Positions 16,241 to 26,967 of a stretch of DNA of 36,639 nt are shown piece after piece (the first letter of the stretch is position 1; every line of letters begins with the position of its first letter). The position numbers were made by a program, and so were the translations under genes. The DNA is from Clostridia bacterium (GTDB lineage: Bacteria > Bacillota > Clostridia > Oscillospirales > CAG-272): NCBI GenBank assembly GCA_017505745.1, contig JAFVOP010000110.1:1-36639 (forward strand). The letters are read 5' to 3'. The notes under the pieces are model-generated. The model was given only the letters and a program-made list of their open reading frames with translations, was not told the origin of the DNA and made no database searches.

Positions 16241-17419
16241 TTATCGAAGCCTCGTCAGCTTATCGGCCGTGACCGCGTTTTCGATCGTGTACAATAGCAA
16301 AACGCGGTCGGCATTGTATTCCTCGGCGTAGCGCGTCACATCGGTAAAATCACTGCGCACCGAGGAGAGATTGAGCAAGACCAGATCAAAATGCTGAGCC
16401 AGAAACGGCGCCATGGCGTTGGCAAAGCTATCCTTCAGGAGAAGGAGCGTCGGACGGGATTCCTCGGCACGCTTCTCCACCGTCACCACGTCATGCGTGC
16501 CGTCCAGAAACGCGGAATACTTGTCCTTAAGCGCAAGATATTTGGTGCTGTAAAAGCCGTCCAACACCTTGCCGTCGGCTGTGACGGTAAAATCGTCCTC
16601 ATTCCCGCGCATCCAGAATTCCATCGTATCGGGTGCCACAAACTTCATCCCGCCTGCCGACCAGGCGGTCCCGTAAAAGGAGTCCGAAGCAGTCTCTCTC
16701 TTAAAGGCCTCCATCGGAAGGACCTGATCCTCCATACCCCAGCTGCGCATCAATTCGACGTAGGCGTAATAGGCGCCGAGTGTCGTCCAATGATGGTCGG
16801 TTTTGTAGTAAACGTATTCCCCGCTTTCGTATCGCTCGCGAAACATCGGAAGCGTATCCACTGCATCCACGGAGGGATCCAAGGCGTTGTAAAATGCTTC
16901 AAACAACGCATCGCTCGTTTCACTCGGATAGGCAAACGCGCTTTCGGCAACGTCCAGCGTACGCCCCGTAAGAAGCGCGGTGAACGGAACCGAAAGAGAT
17001 GCCGACACGCGGTTGATCCCGGCGGCACCGTTCCGGATGTGCGCAGGATCAAAGGCATCCAGCTCCACCGAGGTCACACTGCCGTCCTCCCGCCGCACGT
17101 CAAACAACCGCTTGGCAAGCTGCCCGTTTTCTCCCAGCAGGATCCCGTCATTTTCCCCCTTCCCAAGCCCGATCTCCACACTGCCTTTTATCCCAACCAA
17201 CGCATCGCGGAGCGGAAACTGATCGGCAAAGTACTCATTGATCTCCTCGCCAAAGCGTCCGTCCGCCAGCTTTTCAAGGCTGAACGCGGGAAACGTACGG
17301 AGTCCCCGATTTTCCTGCTCGGAAAAACTGTTGTCAGGAAGCAAAACGAAAGCAACCGAAAAGCCCAGGAGCACCGCCAAAAAGAGGCTGACGGTTGCCA
17401 AATTCAATTTTGACCGCAT
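16241..17419 (-). CDS. DHHW-family (AlgX/AlgJ-like) envelope O-acetylation partner
   Basis: A 392-residue protein with an N-terminal membrane anchor (about residues 8-28) and an extracytoplasmic domain. YYKTDHHWTTLGAYYAY near residue 205 is the DHHW signature, which supplies the Asp/His pair of an SGNH-like acetyltransferase fold. LLLLKDSFANAMAPFLAQHF near 328 holds the candidate nucleophilic serine. The start SEQENRGLRTFPAFS is also typical of the family. Such proteins accept acyl groups exported by an MBOAT protein and place them on a cell-surface polymer. The MBOAT gene is directly upstream (15-nt gap), and its last codons form part of the ribosome binding site TAAAGGAGG of this gene. The acceptor polymer cannot be told from sequence. 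Confidence 0.87.
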   Translation of the reverse strand: MRSKLNLATVSLFLAVLLGFSVAFVLLPDNSFSEQENRGLRTFPAFSLEKLADGRFGEEINEYFADQFPLRDALVGIKGSVEIGLGKGENDGILLGENGQLAKRLFDVRREDGSVTSVELDAFDPAHIRNGAAGINRVSASLSVPFTALLTGRTLDVAESAFAYPSETSDALFEAFYNALDPSVDAVDTLPMFRERYESGEYVYYKTDHHWTTLGAYYAYVELMRSWGMEDQVLPMEAFKRETASDSFYGTAWSAGGMKFVAPDTMEFWMRGNEDDFTVTADGKVLDGFYSTKYLALKDKYSAFLDGTHDVVTVEKRAEESRPTLLLLKDSFANAMAPFLAQHFDLVLLNLSSVRSDFTDVTRYAEEYNADRVLLLYTIENAVTADKLTRLR

Positions 17420-17434
17420 ACAAATCCGCCTCCT

Positions 17435-18844
17435 TTAAAATTGGGTGTACGCAAACGGGCTGAAGGTGGAATCCACCAGATAGGCCATGCAAAGAATCAG
17501 AATGCCAACACACGCGAGCGGGATCAGGACCGATGCCGCGGAATGCTTTTCACAAAGCTTTTCCCAAAGCTTTTTGGGAAGCGGCGTTGCGCCGATGCAG
17601 GAAAACAGGATCAGGGGTAACAGGCGCAGGAGCTGATACGATACCGTTGCCGAGGTGAGGCCCGACGTTCCCACTCCAAACATGGCCAAAAAGCAGCTCC
17701 AACCGGCCGCCGCATCGGAAAAGGAAAAGATCAAAAAGCCAATCACCACCAAAAGCATCGCGTATACGTGGCGAAATACGGAGGGGATCTTTTCCAGGAA
17801 GCGCAATAGAAAAGCCTTTTCCAGGATCAGGATCACACAAAAATAGAGTCCCCAAAGCACAAAATTCCAGTTTGCGCCGTGCCAAAAGCCGGTAAGAAGC
17901 CAAACCACAGCCAGGTTGAGATAGGTCCTCACCTGCCCCTTTCGGTTCCCACCGAGCGGAATGTAGACATATTCGCGAAACCACGTGGAAAGCGAGATGT
18001 GCCAACGCCGCCAAAACTCGGTAATACTCTTGGAAATATAGGGATAATTGAAGTTTTCGGGAAACTGAAATCCAAACATTTTGCCCAGTCCGATCGCCAT
18101 GTCCGAATAACCCGAAAAATCATAGTACAGGTGCAAGGTATAAAGGATCACCGTCATCCATGCTCCCAGCGTGGTGCTTTGAAATTCCGCCAGATTCTGA
18201 TAGTAGGCGTGTCCTGCCGCCAGCATATCGCCGATCAGTACCTTTTTGGCAAGCCCCACCGAAAAGCGTTGCACGCCAACGGCAAAATGATCCAATGTTT
18301 CTCGCCGCTCGGTCAGCTGCGCGTCCACGTCGCGGTAGCGTACGATTGGCCCCGCGATCAGCTGCGGAAACAGGGCGACGTAGGTGCTGAAGGCCACGTA
18401 ATTTTTTTGAACCCTGCAATCGCGGCGGTAGAGGTCGATCGTATAGGACATGATCTGGAAGGTATAGAAGGAAATACCGATCGGAAGCTCCAGCCCATCG
18501 ATCACGGGAATCTCCAAAAACGGCAGCAGCGAGAGATTTCTCGCAAAGAAATTGTAGTATTTAAAAAAAAGCAAAAACAGAAGGTTGACCGCCAAGGATG
18601 CGATCATGGCATATTTGGCCCGTTTGGGATCGCTTTCACGATATTTGTCGATCACAAAGCCGAACAGATACGCCGTGGTGATCGAAAGCACCATCAGAAG
18701 AATGTAAACCGGCTCGCCCCATCCGTAAAACAGCAAACTGACCGCAAACAGCACCGCATTGCGCCATGCGCGCGGCACCGCGTAATAGATCAGAAGCGTG
18801 AGAGGGAGATAGGCAAAGAGGAAGATCAATGAAGAAAAGACCAT
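17435..18844 (-). CDS. MBOAT-family O-acyltransferase (AlgI/DltB-like)
   Basis: A 469-residue polytopic membrane protein of the MBOAT family, which moves acyl groups (usually acetyl) across the membrane for O-acylation of surface polymers. MVFSSLIFLFAYLPLTLLIY is the typical AlgI-like start. PIGISFYTFQIMSYTIDLYR near residue 121, YDFSGYSDMAIGLGKMFG near 240, SITEFWRRWHISLSTWFREY near 275 and LTGFWHGANWNFVLWGLYF near 316 are family signatures; the last contains the catalytic histidine. It heads an operon with the DHHW partner and a DUF4097 protein. AAAAAGGAA precedes the ATG. The acceptor could be a teichoic acid, exopolysaccharide or peptidoglycan. No dlt genes are nearby, so D-alanylation is unlikely. 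Confidence 0.93.
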   Translation of the reverse strand: MVFSSLIFLFAYLPLTLLIYYAVPRAWRNAVLFAVSLLFYGWGEPVYILLMVLSITTAYLFGFVIDKYRESDPKRAKYAMIASLAVNLLFLLFFKYYNFFARNLSLLPFLEIPVIDGLELPIGISFYTFQIMSYTIDLYRRDCRVQKNYVAFSTYVALFPQLIAGPIVRYRDVDAQLTERRETLDHFAVGVQRFSVGLAKKVLIGDMLAAGHAYYQNLAEFQSTTLGAWMTVILYTLHLYYDFSGYSDMAIGLGKMFGFQFPENFNYPYISKSITEFWRRWHISLSTWFREYVYIPLGGNRKGQVRTYLNLAVVWLLTGFWHGANWNFVLWGLYFCVILILEKAFLLRFLEKIPSVFRHVYAMLLVVIGFLIFSFSDAAAGWSCFLAMFGVGTSGLTSATVSYQLLRLLPLILFSCIGATPLPKKLWEKLCEKHSAASVLIPLACVGILILCMAYLVDSTFSPFAYTQF

Positions 18845-18890
18845 AGCTCGTTCCTTTTTTCGTAAAAGATAGTTTTATAATACAGTATCC

Positions 18891-18912
18891 GCATTTTTGC
18901 GAGAAAAAATGC
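18891..18912. repeat. perfect 8-bp inverted repeat upstream of the MBOAT operon
   Basis: GCATTTTT and AAAAATGC are separated by 6 nt. The repeat lies between the AraC gene end and the MBOAT start, 11-30 bp upstream of an AT-rich TATTATAAA sequence that may be the -10 box. It has no T-run after it on either strand, so it looks more like an operator than a terminator. Confidence 0.4.
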
Positions 18913-18944
18913 TTTGTACAACGGCTTTTTGCTCACGCGCGCCG

Positions 18945-19736
18945 TCAGAAGGCATAGCGTGTGCGGTAGACCCCGGGGGACATTCCCGTCTCCGCCTTAA
19001 ACACCTTGCAAAAATATGCGGCATCCGAAAAGCCGCACGCCGCGCCCACCTCGGAGATTTTTCTATCCCGATACACCAAAAGCATCTGCTCCGCATTTCG
19101 GATCCGGATCCGCCGCAGATAATCCACGGGAGTGGAGTGCTCCTCGTTGTGAAACAGACGGAACAGCAAGGATTCGGAAATACCGGCCGCAACGGCAATG
19201 TCTGCCACCGAAAGATCCTGCGCAAAATGTGCTTCAATGTATTGCTTTGCCAAACGCAACGCCGGTTGCCGTTGCTCCTGCTCCAAAAGCGAAAAATAGG
19301 TCACGAGCACGTCATAGGCGTGCTTGGAAAGGATCGCAGGAGAGGCGTTTCGCTTGGCCAGCTGATACACCGCTTGGATCATGGCGCGAAGGGTCTCGTT
19401 TTGCAGATAGGAAAACTCCTTTGCGTGAAAATAGGCAAGGATCGCATCCATCTGCGCGCCGTCAAAGGTAACCCACGCCGTTTGAAAGGTCTCTCCGATT
19501 TTGTAATAGTAGGACGGAACGTTCTTTCGGATAAACACGGCAGTCCCTTCCGAAAGCGGCACACCCTGCTCCCCCACCTCAAACATTCCTTCCCCTTTTT
19601 CCACGAACAGAATGTGATGAAATTCCGCGCCGTTGGGACGTTTGCGTGGTTCCTGGGGGTGTCCACACCCCACCGTAATCAGATGCACCGGCAACGCAAC
19701 CATCGCACGTTCGTCGGTCAAAACCGCAATTCCCAT
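18945..19736 (-). CDS. AraC-family transcriptional regulator
   Basis: A 263-residue one-component regulator. The N-terminal half is a cupin-like sensor, with FHHILFVEKGEGMFEV near residue 40 and LSEGTAVFIRKNVPSYY near 62. The C-terminal 95 residues are the double helix-turn-helix AraC domain: DLSVADIAVAAGISESLLFR in the first motif, and KISEVGAACGFSDAAYFCKV followed by GMSPGVYR in the second. It is transcribed away from the beta-galactosidase gene, with overlapping promoters, so the likely role is sugar-responsive control of that gene and perhaps of itself. A GGAAGGAGAGG ribosome binding site precedes the ATG. The inducer cannot be predicted. Confidence 0.93.
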   Translation of the reverse strand: MGIAVLTDERAMVALPVHLITVGCGHPQEPRKRPNGAEFHHILFVEKGEGMFEVGEQGVPLSEGTAVFIRKNVPSYYYKIGETFQTAWVTFDGAQMDAILAYFHAKEFSYLQNETLRAMIQAVYQLAKRNASPAILSKHAYDVLVTYFSLLEQEQRQPALRLAKQYIEAHFAQDLSVADIAVAAGISESLLFRLFHNEEHSTPVDYLRRIRIRNAEQMLLVYRDRKISEVGAACGFSDAAYFCKVFKAETGMSPGVYRTRYAF

Positions 19737-19763
19737 AAGATTTCACCCTCTCCTTCCGTGTAG

Positions 19764-22856
<3,093 letters not shown>

Positions 22857-22877
22857 TCTGCCCTTGAGCGCACAAAT

Positions 22878-22925
22878 AAAAACCAACGGGACGGCTCCCC
22901 ATGGGGAGCCGTCCCGTTGGTTTTT
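22878..22925. terminator. bidirectional rho-independent terminator with 23-bp stem
   Basis: A perfect stem pairs 22878-22900 with 22903-22925 around a minimal loop, with AAAAA at one foot and TTTTT at the other. It ends the beta-galactosidase transcript. The other foot overlaps the TAA stop (22924-22926) of the converging nucleoside hydrolase gene. Confidence 0.94.
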
Positions 22926-23835
22926 ACTTGGCGTTGAGTTTTTCGATCAGATCCTCCATGAGGGCATCCCGTTTGATTTGATATACATAGGCCATCGGCG
23001 TAGCGCTCGGATCGGACACATAGCGGTGACCGTAGTCGGGAAGCGACGTGGGAAGGATCCGCGCTCGCATGTAACGGTTGCCGTCATTGAGAAGCCATGC
23101 AACCGCCGTCACATCCCAGATGCAACGCGACCAAGGAGTTCCTTTTGCATAGGCTTCGGCAGCTTGAATCGTGTGCTTTGCCAGGTAGTCGGCAAGCGGA
23201 CTCCTTCCAAGCAACCAATATTCCAGCTCCGGCTTGGAGATGCGAAAGCTGCTCACCACTCCCTCACAGGGCAATTGAACGAACGGAACACCGCTGTTCA
23301 TCACCACTCTTGCCGCGGCCACGTCCTGCCGCATGTTAAATTCCTTGGTATCGTGATGATGCAGCGCGTGCCCGCCCAGCCATACCACCACCGTGTTTTC
23401 GGCTACGGCGGGATTCAACAGAATCGCAGACGCCACATTGGTAATTGCGCCGATCGCCACCACGTAGAGCGGATGCTCGGGCGTGTACCGATTCGCGCGC
23501 GCGCCAAGATCCTTGGCGGCGGGAGAAACGATTGGTGTCTGTTCATCGGGAAGATAATCGGGAGAACCGCGAAACGTCGGCACATCCTCCCCCAGCAGAT
23601 CGAGCAAGTGAAGAATTTCGTTATAGCTCTTCTCCATGCCGTCGGCGGGGCCGTTAGAGAGCGCATTGAAAAACGGCGCGGCGTAAAGCGCTTTGGTATT
23701 TAGTTTGTCCTTTGACCGCAACAGATAGGCGATCGCGAACTGATCGTCGACCTCGTTATAGGCGTCGGTATCCAGTACCACGTCCACAGGTCCTATGGGG
23801 ACTTGTAAATTTTTCAGCCGTTGTTCTGCATTCAT
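22924..23835 (-). CDS. nucleoside hydrolase (IunH family, altered active site)
   Basis: A 303-residue enzyme of the inosine-uridine nucleoside hydrolase fold, expected to split ribonucleosides into base and ribose. The calcium-binding N-terminal motif reads DTDAYNEVDDQFA (residues 22-34), which is longer than the usual DTDPGxDDAxA. AIGAITNVASAILLNP near 140, VVWLGG near 160 and EFNMRQDVAAARVV near 175 are family features. At residue 240, where IunH and YeiK-type enzymes have the catalytic histidine in HDALAV, this protein has tryptophan (IWDVTAVAWLL). The enzyme may therefore differ in substrate or leaving-group activation. It starts 6 nt after the stop of the kinase gene with AAAGAGGT upstream, so the two form an operon, consistent with ribose release feeding the kinase. 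Confidence 0.88.
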   Translation of the reverse strand: MNAEQRLKNLQVPIGPVDVVLDTDAYNEVDDQFAIAYLLRSKDKLNTKALYAAPFFNALSNGPADGMEKSYNEILHLLDLLGEDVPTFRGSPDYLPDEQTPIVSPAAKDLGARANRYTPEHPLYVVAIGAITNVASAILLNPAVAENTVVVWLGGHALHHHDTKEFNMRQDVAAARVVMNSGVPFVQLPCEGVVSSFRISKPELEYWLLGRSPLADYLAKHTIQAAEAYAKGTPWSRCIWDVTAVAWLLNDGNRYMRARILPTSLPDYGHRYVSDPSATPMAYVYQIKRDALMEDLIEKLNAK

Positions 23836-23841
23836 ACGTAT

Positions 23842-25071
23842 TTACCTCTTTTTTCGATATTGTATAGGAGTTTTCCCGTATTTTTCAGAAAACAGGTCGC
23901 GGAAAAAGCTCTCGTTTTCATACCCAACGGCATGAATGATCTCTGCAATTGGAAGATCAGTTTGAAGCAACATATCCGCCGCTGCGCGGCAGCGTTTGGC
24001 TTGCAGGAGTTTGGAAAAGGACACTCCGGTCAGTTGCTTTACCAAAGCACCCGTATAGACCGCCGAGTAACCCAGCTGCTCGGCAAGAGATTGGAGGTTG
24101 GCCTGCCTGAGATGCTGTTCCAGGTATTGCTCGATTTCGTGACGTAGTTGTTCGGTTTTACAATTTTTAGAATTTCCGGACGGCAGCCCTGCTAAGCGCG
24201 AAAGCACCTCTTCCCTCGTGGGGATCGACGGAGCCGCCCCTTTGCGCGAAACCGCGATTGCAGCCGCGGCAGAGGCCAGCTTCAAGGTCTCCATGCAATC
24301 GGCACCTTGGGCAATGCCCGAAACGAAATAGCCCGTAAACGTATCTCCGGCGGCCGTGGTATCCACCGCTTTTACGCGGTAAGCAGATTGCCAAAGCTCA
24401 CGTTCCGCATCGGCGTATACACATCCCTGTTCTCCAAGTGTCAGCATGATTCTGAGGCCCGGATAGTGAGTCCGAAAATAGGTCAACGCTTCCTCGGTTG
24501 TTTCACAAGACGAGATCTCTTGCGCCTCCACCTCATTGAGGATGAGATAGGAAAGCATTTCAAAATCGATCATGGAAACCGTTTCGTTGATTGGAGAGGG
24601 ATTGAACACGGTGAGCATCTGTTGGCTGTGCGCCCGTTGAATGAGATATTCCACGTTACTGATCTCATTTTGTAAGAGGAGAATATCTCCCGCATCAAAC
24701 CGGGACAGCACCGCGTCGATCTGATCCTTGGTAATCATGCTGTTGGAGCCGGGATACAGAAAGATCGAATTCTCGCCCTTCGCACTGACCTGAATGATCG
24801 CGTGACCGTTCTTGGCATCCACCGTTTGCAGATAGGAAACGTCGACCCCACTTTGCTCCAACAGATCCTTCAGAAAGACCCCGTCGGTACCGATACAACC
24901 CGCATGGTATACCTCACCGCCCGCTCTTGCAACGGCGATCGATTGATTCAATCCCTTTCCGCCCGCAAAAATTTCCATACACTTGGTAGACTCGGTTTCC
25001 CCAACACGCACGATGTGATCAAGCGAATAGACAAAATCGACGTTACAGGAGCCAAAATTCAATATTTTCAC
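23842..25071 (-). CDS. PfkB-family ribokinase fused to a C-terminal AraC DNA-binding domain
   Basis: A 409-residue two-part protein. Residues 1 to about 300 form a PfkB carbohydrate kinase most like ribokinase: the start NFGSCNVDFVYSLDHIVRVG, the substrate loop FAGGKGLNQSIAVARAGG near 36, and the catalytic DTTAAGDTFTGYF near 237. After a short linker (about 295-315) comes a complete AraC double helix-turn-helix: LQSLAEQLGYSAVYTGALVK, then LPIAEIIHAVGYENESFFRD, and GKTPIQYRKKR at the end. The frame is continuous with no sign of frameshift. The start is a GTG at 25071 behind GGGGGTG. The protein could phosphorylate ribose released by the downstream nucleoside hydrolase and also act as a ribose- or nucleotide-sensing regulator, probably of its own operon. 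The regulatory role is inference. Confidence 0.92.
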   Translation of the reverse strand: MKILNFGSCNVDFVYSLDHIVRVGETESTKCMEIFAGGKGLNQSIAVARAGGEVYHAGCIGTDGVFLKDLLEQSGVDVSYLQTVDAKNGHAIIQVSAKGENSIFLYPGSNSMITKDQIDAVLSRFDAGDILLLQNEISNVEYLIQRAHSQQMLTVFNPSPINETVSMIDFEMLSYLILNEVEAQEISSCETTEEALTYFRTHYPGLRIMLTLGEQGCVYADAERELWQSAYRVKAVDTTAAGDTFTGYFVSGIAQGADCMETLKLASAAAAIAVSRKGAAPSIPTREEVLSRLAGLPSGNSKNCKTEQLRHEIEQYLEQHLRQANLQSLAEQLGYSAVYTGALVKQLTGVSFSKLLQAKRCRAAADMLLQTDLPIAEIIHAVGYENESFFRDLFSEKYGKTPIQYRKKR

Positions 25072-25101
25072 GAAAACACCCCCGCGCTTTTTCTTGATTC
25101 C

Positions 25102-25130
25102 ATTATATCACGTTTGAAAACAAGATACAA
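25102..25130 (-). promoter_or_regulatory. sigma-A-type promoter of the kinase-nucleoside hydrolase operon
   Basis: On the minus strand TTGTAT (25125-25130), 17 bp, TATAAT (25102-25107). A perfect 6-bp inverted repeat, TTTTTT-CGC-AAAAAA, lies just upstream at 25136-25150 and could be a regulator site. The leader to the GTG is about 25 nt. Confidence 0.75.
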
Positions 25131-25172
25131 GTACGTTTTTTCGCAAAAAACAGTCCTATGACAAGATTTTTT

Positions 25173-25215
25173 AAAAAAAGGATCGAACCAAGCATACACT
25201 CGGTTCGATCCTTTT
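25173..25215 (-). terminator. rho-independent terminator of the cohesin/dockerin operon
   Basis: A perfect 14-bp stem (25176-25189 with 25202-25215) closes a 12-nt loop. On the minus strand it ends in a run of seven T, 18 nt beyond the stop of the cohesin-like gene. Confidence 0.9.
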
Positions 25216-25232
25216 GGATTTGCGAAAAGGGA

Positions 25233-26939
25233 TCAGGCAAAAGCCTCCAAATCCCATTCTGCCAGATACTTCATCAAAAGCGCCATATCCTCCTCGTTGA
25301 CCCAATGGTCTCCGTTCAGATCGGCCGCTTCGGGAAGAAGCTCCACGGTGGTGTCACCGCTCAGATAGCGGGCCAGGAGAGAGGCATCCCACGTATTGAT
25401 CACATCATCTCCGCTCAACTCTCCTTTTTCTGCCGTGATGTCGTTCTGTTGAAGCAGTACCGTTGCATCTGTTTGGTCCACCGTTACAGCTCTGCCGTTG
25501 CAGTTATACAACTGAACGGACGAGAGGGAAACCGAGGATTGGATATCCTCATTCTCCAGAGAAACAAAGGAAATTTCGAGCAACTCTGCCGCCGTGACGT
25601 CTTTCGTTCCTGCAAATGAGATCCGAATCTGATGCTCCTGATAGGTTGGGTTGATCTGAAAGAAGAAGGAACCGTCAAGCGCTTTTACCGTTCCCAGCTT
25701 CAGCTTGGCAGGATCATAGGTGATACAAAGGCTTCCGCCTGCAACCGGCAGTGCACCTTGATACGCAAGTGTCACCGTAAAGCCGCGATGTGCCAGGCCG
25801 TTCACATCGGAAAGCGATAGCATGCCTTGATCCACCGTGATCTCCCCTGCCCCTGTCATAGCGGCACAGGAGGTTCCGTCCTCTAAAAACAGCAGCACAT
25901 CCTTGGGAATAACCTTGGAAACTCCGTTTTGCAGGGTCTCGAAGGTCGCGTAGCAAAGCACACCGCTTCCCGTGATCGGAAGCTGCCCCGCAAAATTGAT
26001 TCTCGCGGTGTCCTCCCGATAGGTGGGATTGAGAGTCACCAATCCGGCTTGCAGCATCGGTCCCTGCTCCAGAGAGAGCAGCTTCAAAACCGACGGATCA
26101 TAGGAAAGATTCAAGCTTCCCGAATAAAATTCGTTTTCCATCGTAGAAAGGCGAACCGGGACCGTCACGGTATTGCCCTTTGTCAGGTAAACGCTATCTG
26201 TCGACACCGTGGGCTTGCGGTAGACCTGCACTCTGCAGGTTGCCGTAAAGCTGTTCCCAACCGAGTCCCAAACGCTGCAATAAACCGTTGTTTCCCCTAC
26301 CGCAAGTCCCGTCACCCGTCCGTCGGAGCTCACCGAGGCAATGGAAGAATCCCAAACGCCCCATTCGGTGCTCTCCACGTCTCCACCGATCGGATCGGTG
26401 CGCAGAGTCGGCAACCACGATTCTCCCACACCAAGGTTCCATTCGGATTGGGCGAAGGAAACGTTGTTCAACGGCGTGCTTGGCTTAACGGTGCAAACCG
26501 CATTGGCAGTTTCCACGTGCAAAGCATAAGCGTTTTGATCGTACAGATGAACGTCCTCCAAGCGCAGCTCCGTGGTACAGGCCTCGGCCGCCGTTGCAAC
26601 GAACATGATCTGAAGCAGTTGCGAATCGGTGATTGCAGAGGAGCTTGCGAAGGAAACCTTCATTTTGTTTTGCGCAAACATCGCGTTGATCACACAGGTA
26701 AAATCTCCGTGGGTCGCATGACTATAGGCAATCAAAGAGCTATCGTAAGCAATCACAAAGGAACCGCCGAATACCGTCTCCGAGGTAGTCAGAGTAATGC
26801 CCACGGCAGAGCCGTTGGTGCGGATCTCGGTCTCTTCGATCGCCAGCAAAGAGGTTGCCCCCACGGCGGAGACCGGGATCACCGCCGTGAGAAGAAGAGT
26901 GCAAACGAGCATGAATGCAAGCATTCTGAGTCGTTTCAT
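25233..26939 (-). CDS. secreted protein with three cohesin-like domains, one Big_2 domain and a dockerin
   Basis: A 568-residue exported protein. The signal peptide is MKRLRMLAFMLVCTLLLTAV, with cleavage likely after VSA or VGA (residues 25-28). Three cohesin-like beta modules follow at about residues 32-147, 240-365 and 370-495. They share the pattern GG/GS-x-x-I/L-x-YD and I-x-F/S-FA, for example FYSGSLNLSYDPSVLKLLSL and GGSLCITYDPAKLKLGTV. A Big_2 Ig-like domain lies at about 150-235. The C-terminus is a type I-like dockerin: a degenerate first loop (ELSGDDVINTWD), then a good second loop (DLNGDHWVNEED). I chose the ATG at 26939 because it opens the signal peptide and has AAAGGA upstream; the frame runs on to 27032 only by overlapping the previous gene. 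It sits 28 nt behind the giant dockerin gene, in one operon. Whether the cohesin-like modules bind dockerins is untested. Confidence 0.87.
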   Translation of the reverse strand: MKRLRMLAFMLVCTLLLTAVIPVSAVGATSLLAIEETEIRTNGSAVGITLTTSETVFGGSFVIAYDSSLIAYSHATHGDFTCVINAMFAQNKMKVSFASSSAITDSQLLQIMFVATAAEACTTELRLEDVHLYDQNAYALHVETANAVCTVKPSTPLNNVSFAQSEWNLGVGESWLPTLRTDPIGGDVESTEWGVWDSSIASVSSDGRVTGLAVGETTVYCSVWDSVGNSFTATCRVQVYRKPTVSTDSVYLTKGNTVTVPVRLSTMENEFYSGSLNLSYDPSVLKLLSLEQGPMLQAGLVTLNPTYREDTARINFAGQLPITGSGVLCYATFETLQNGVSKVIPKDVLLFLEDGTSCAAMTGAGEITVDQGMLSLSDVNGLAHRGFTVTLAYQGALPVAGGSLCITYDPAKLKLGTVKALDGSFFFQINPTYQEHQIRISFAGTKDVTAAELLEISFVSLENEDIQSSVSLSSVQLYNCNGRAVTVDQTDATVLLQQNDITAEKGELSGDDVINTWDASLLARYLSGDTTVELLPEAADLNGDHWVNEEDMALLMKYLAEWDLEAFA

Positions 26940-26967
26940 GATGTTGATATCCTTTCTTGTCTGCATA

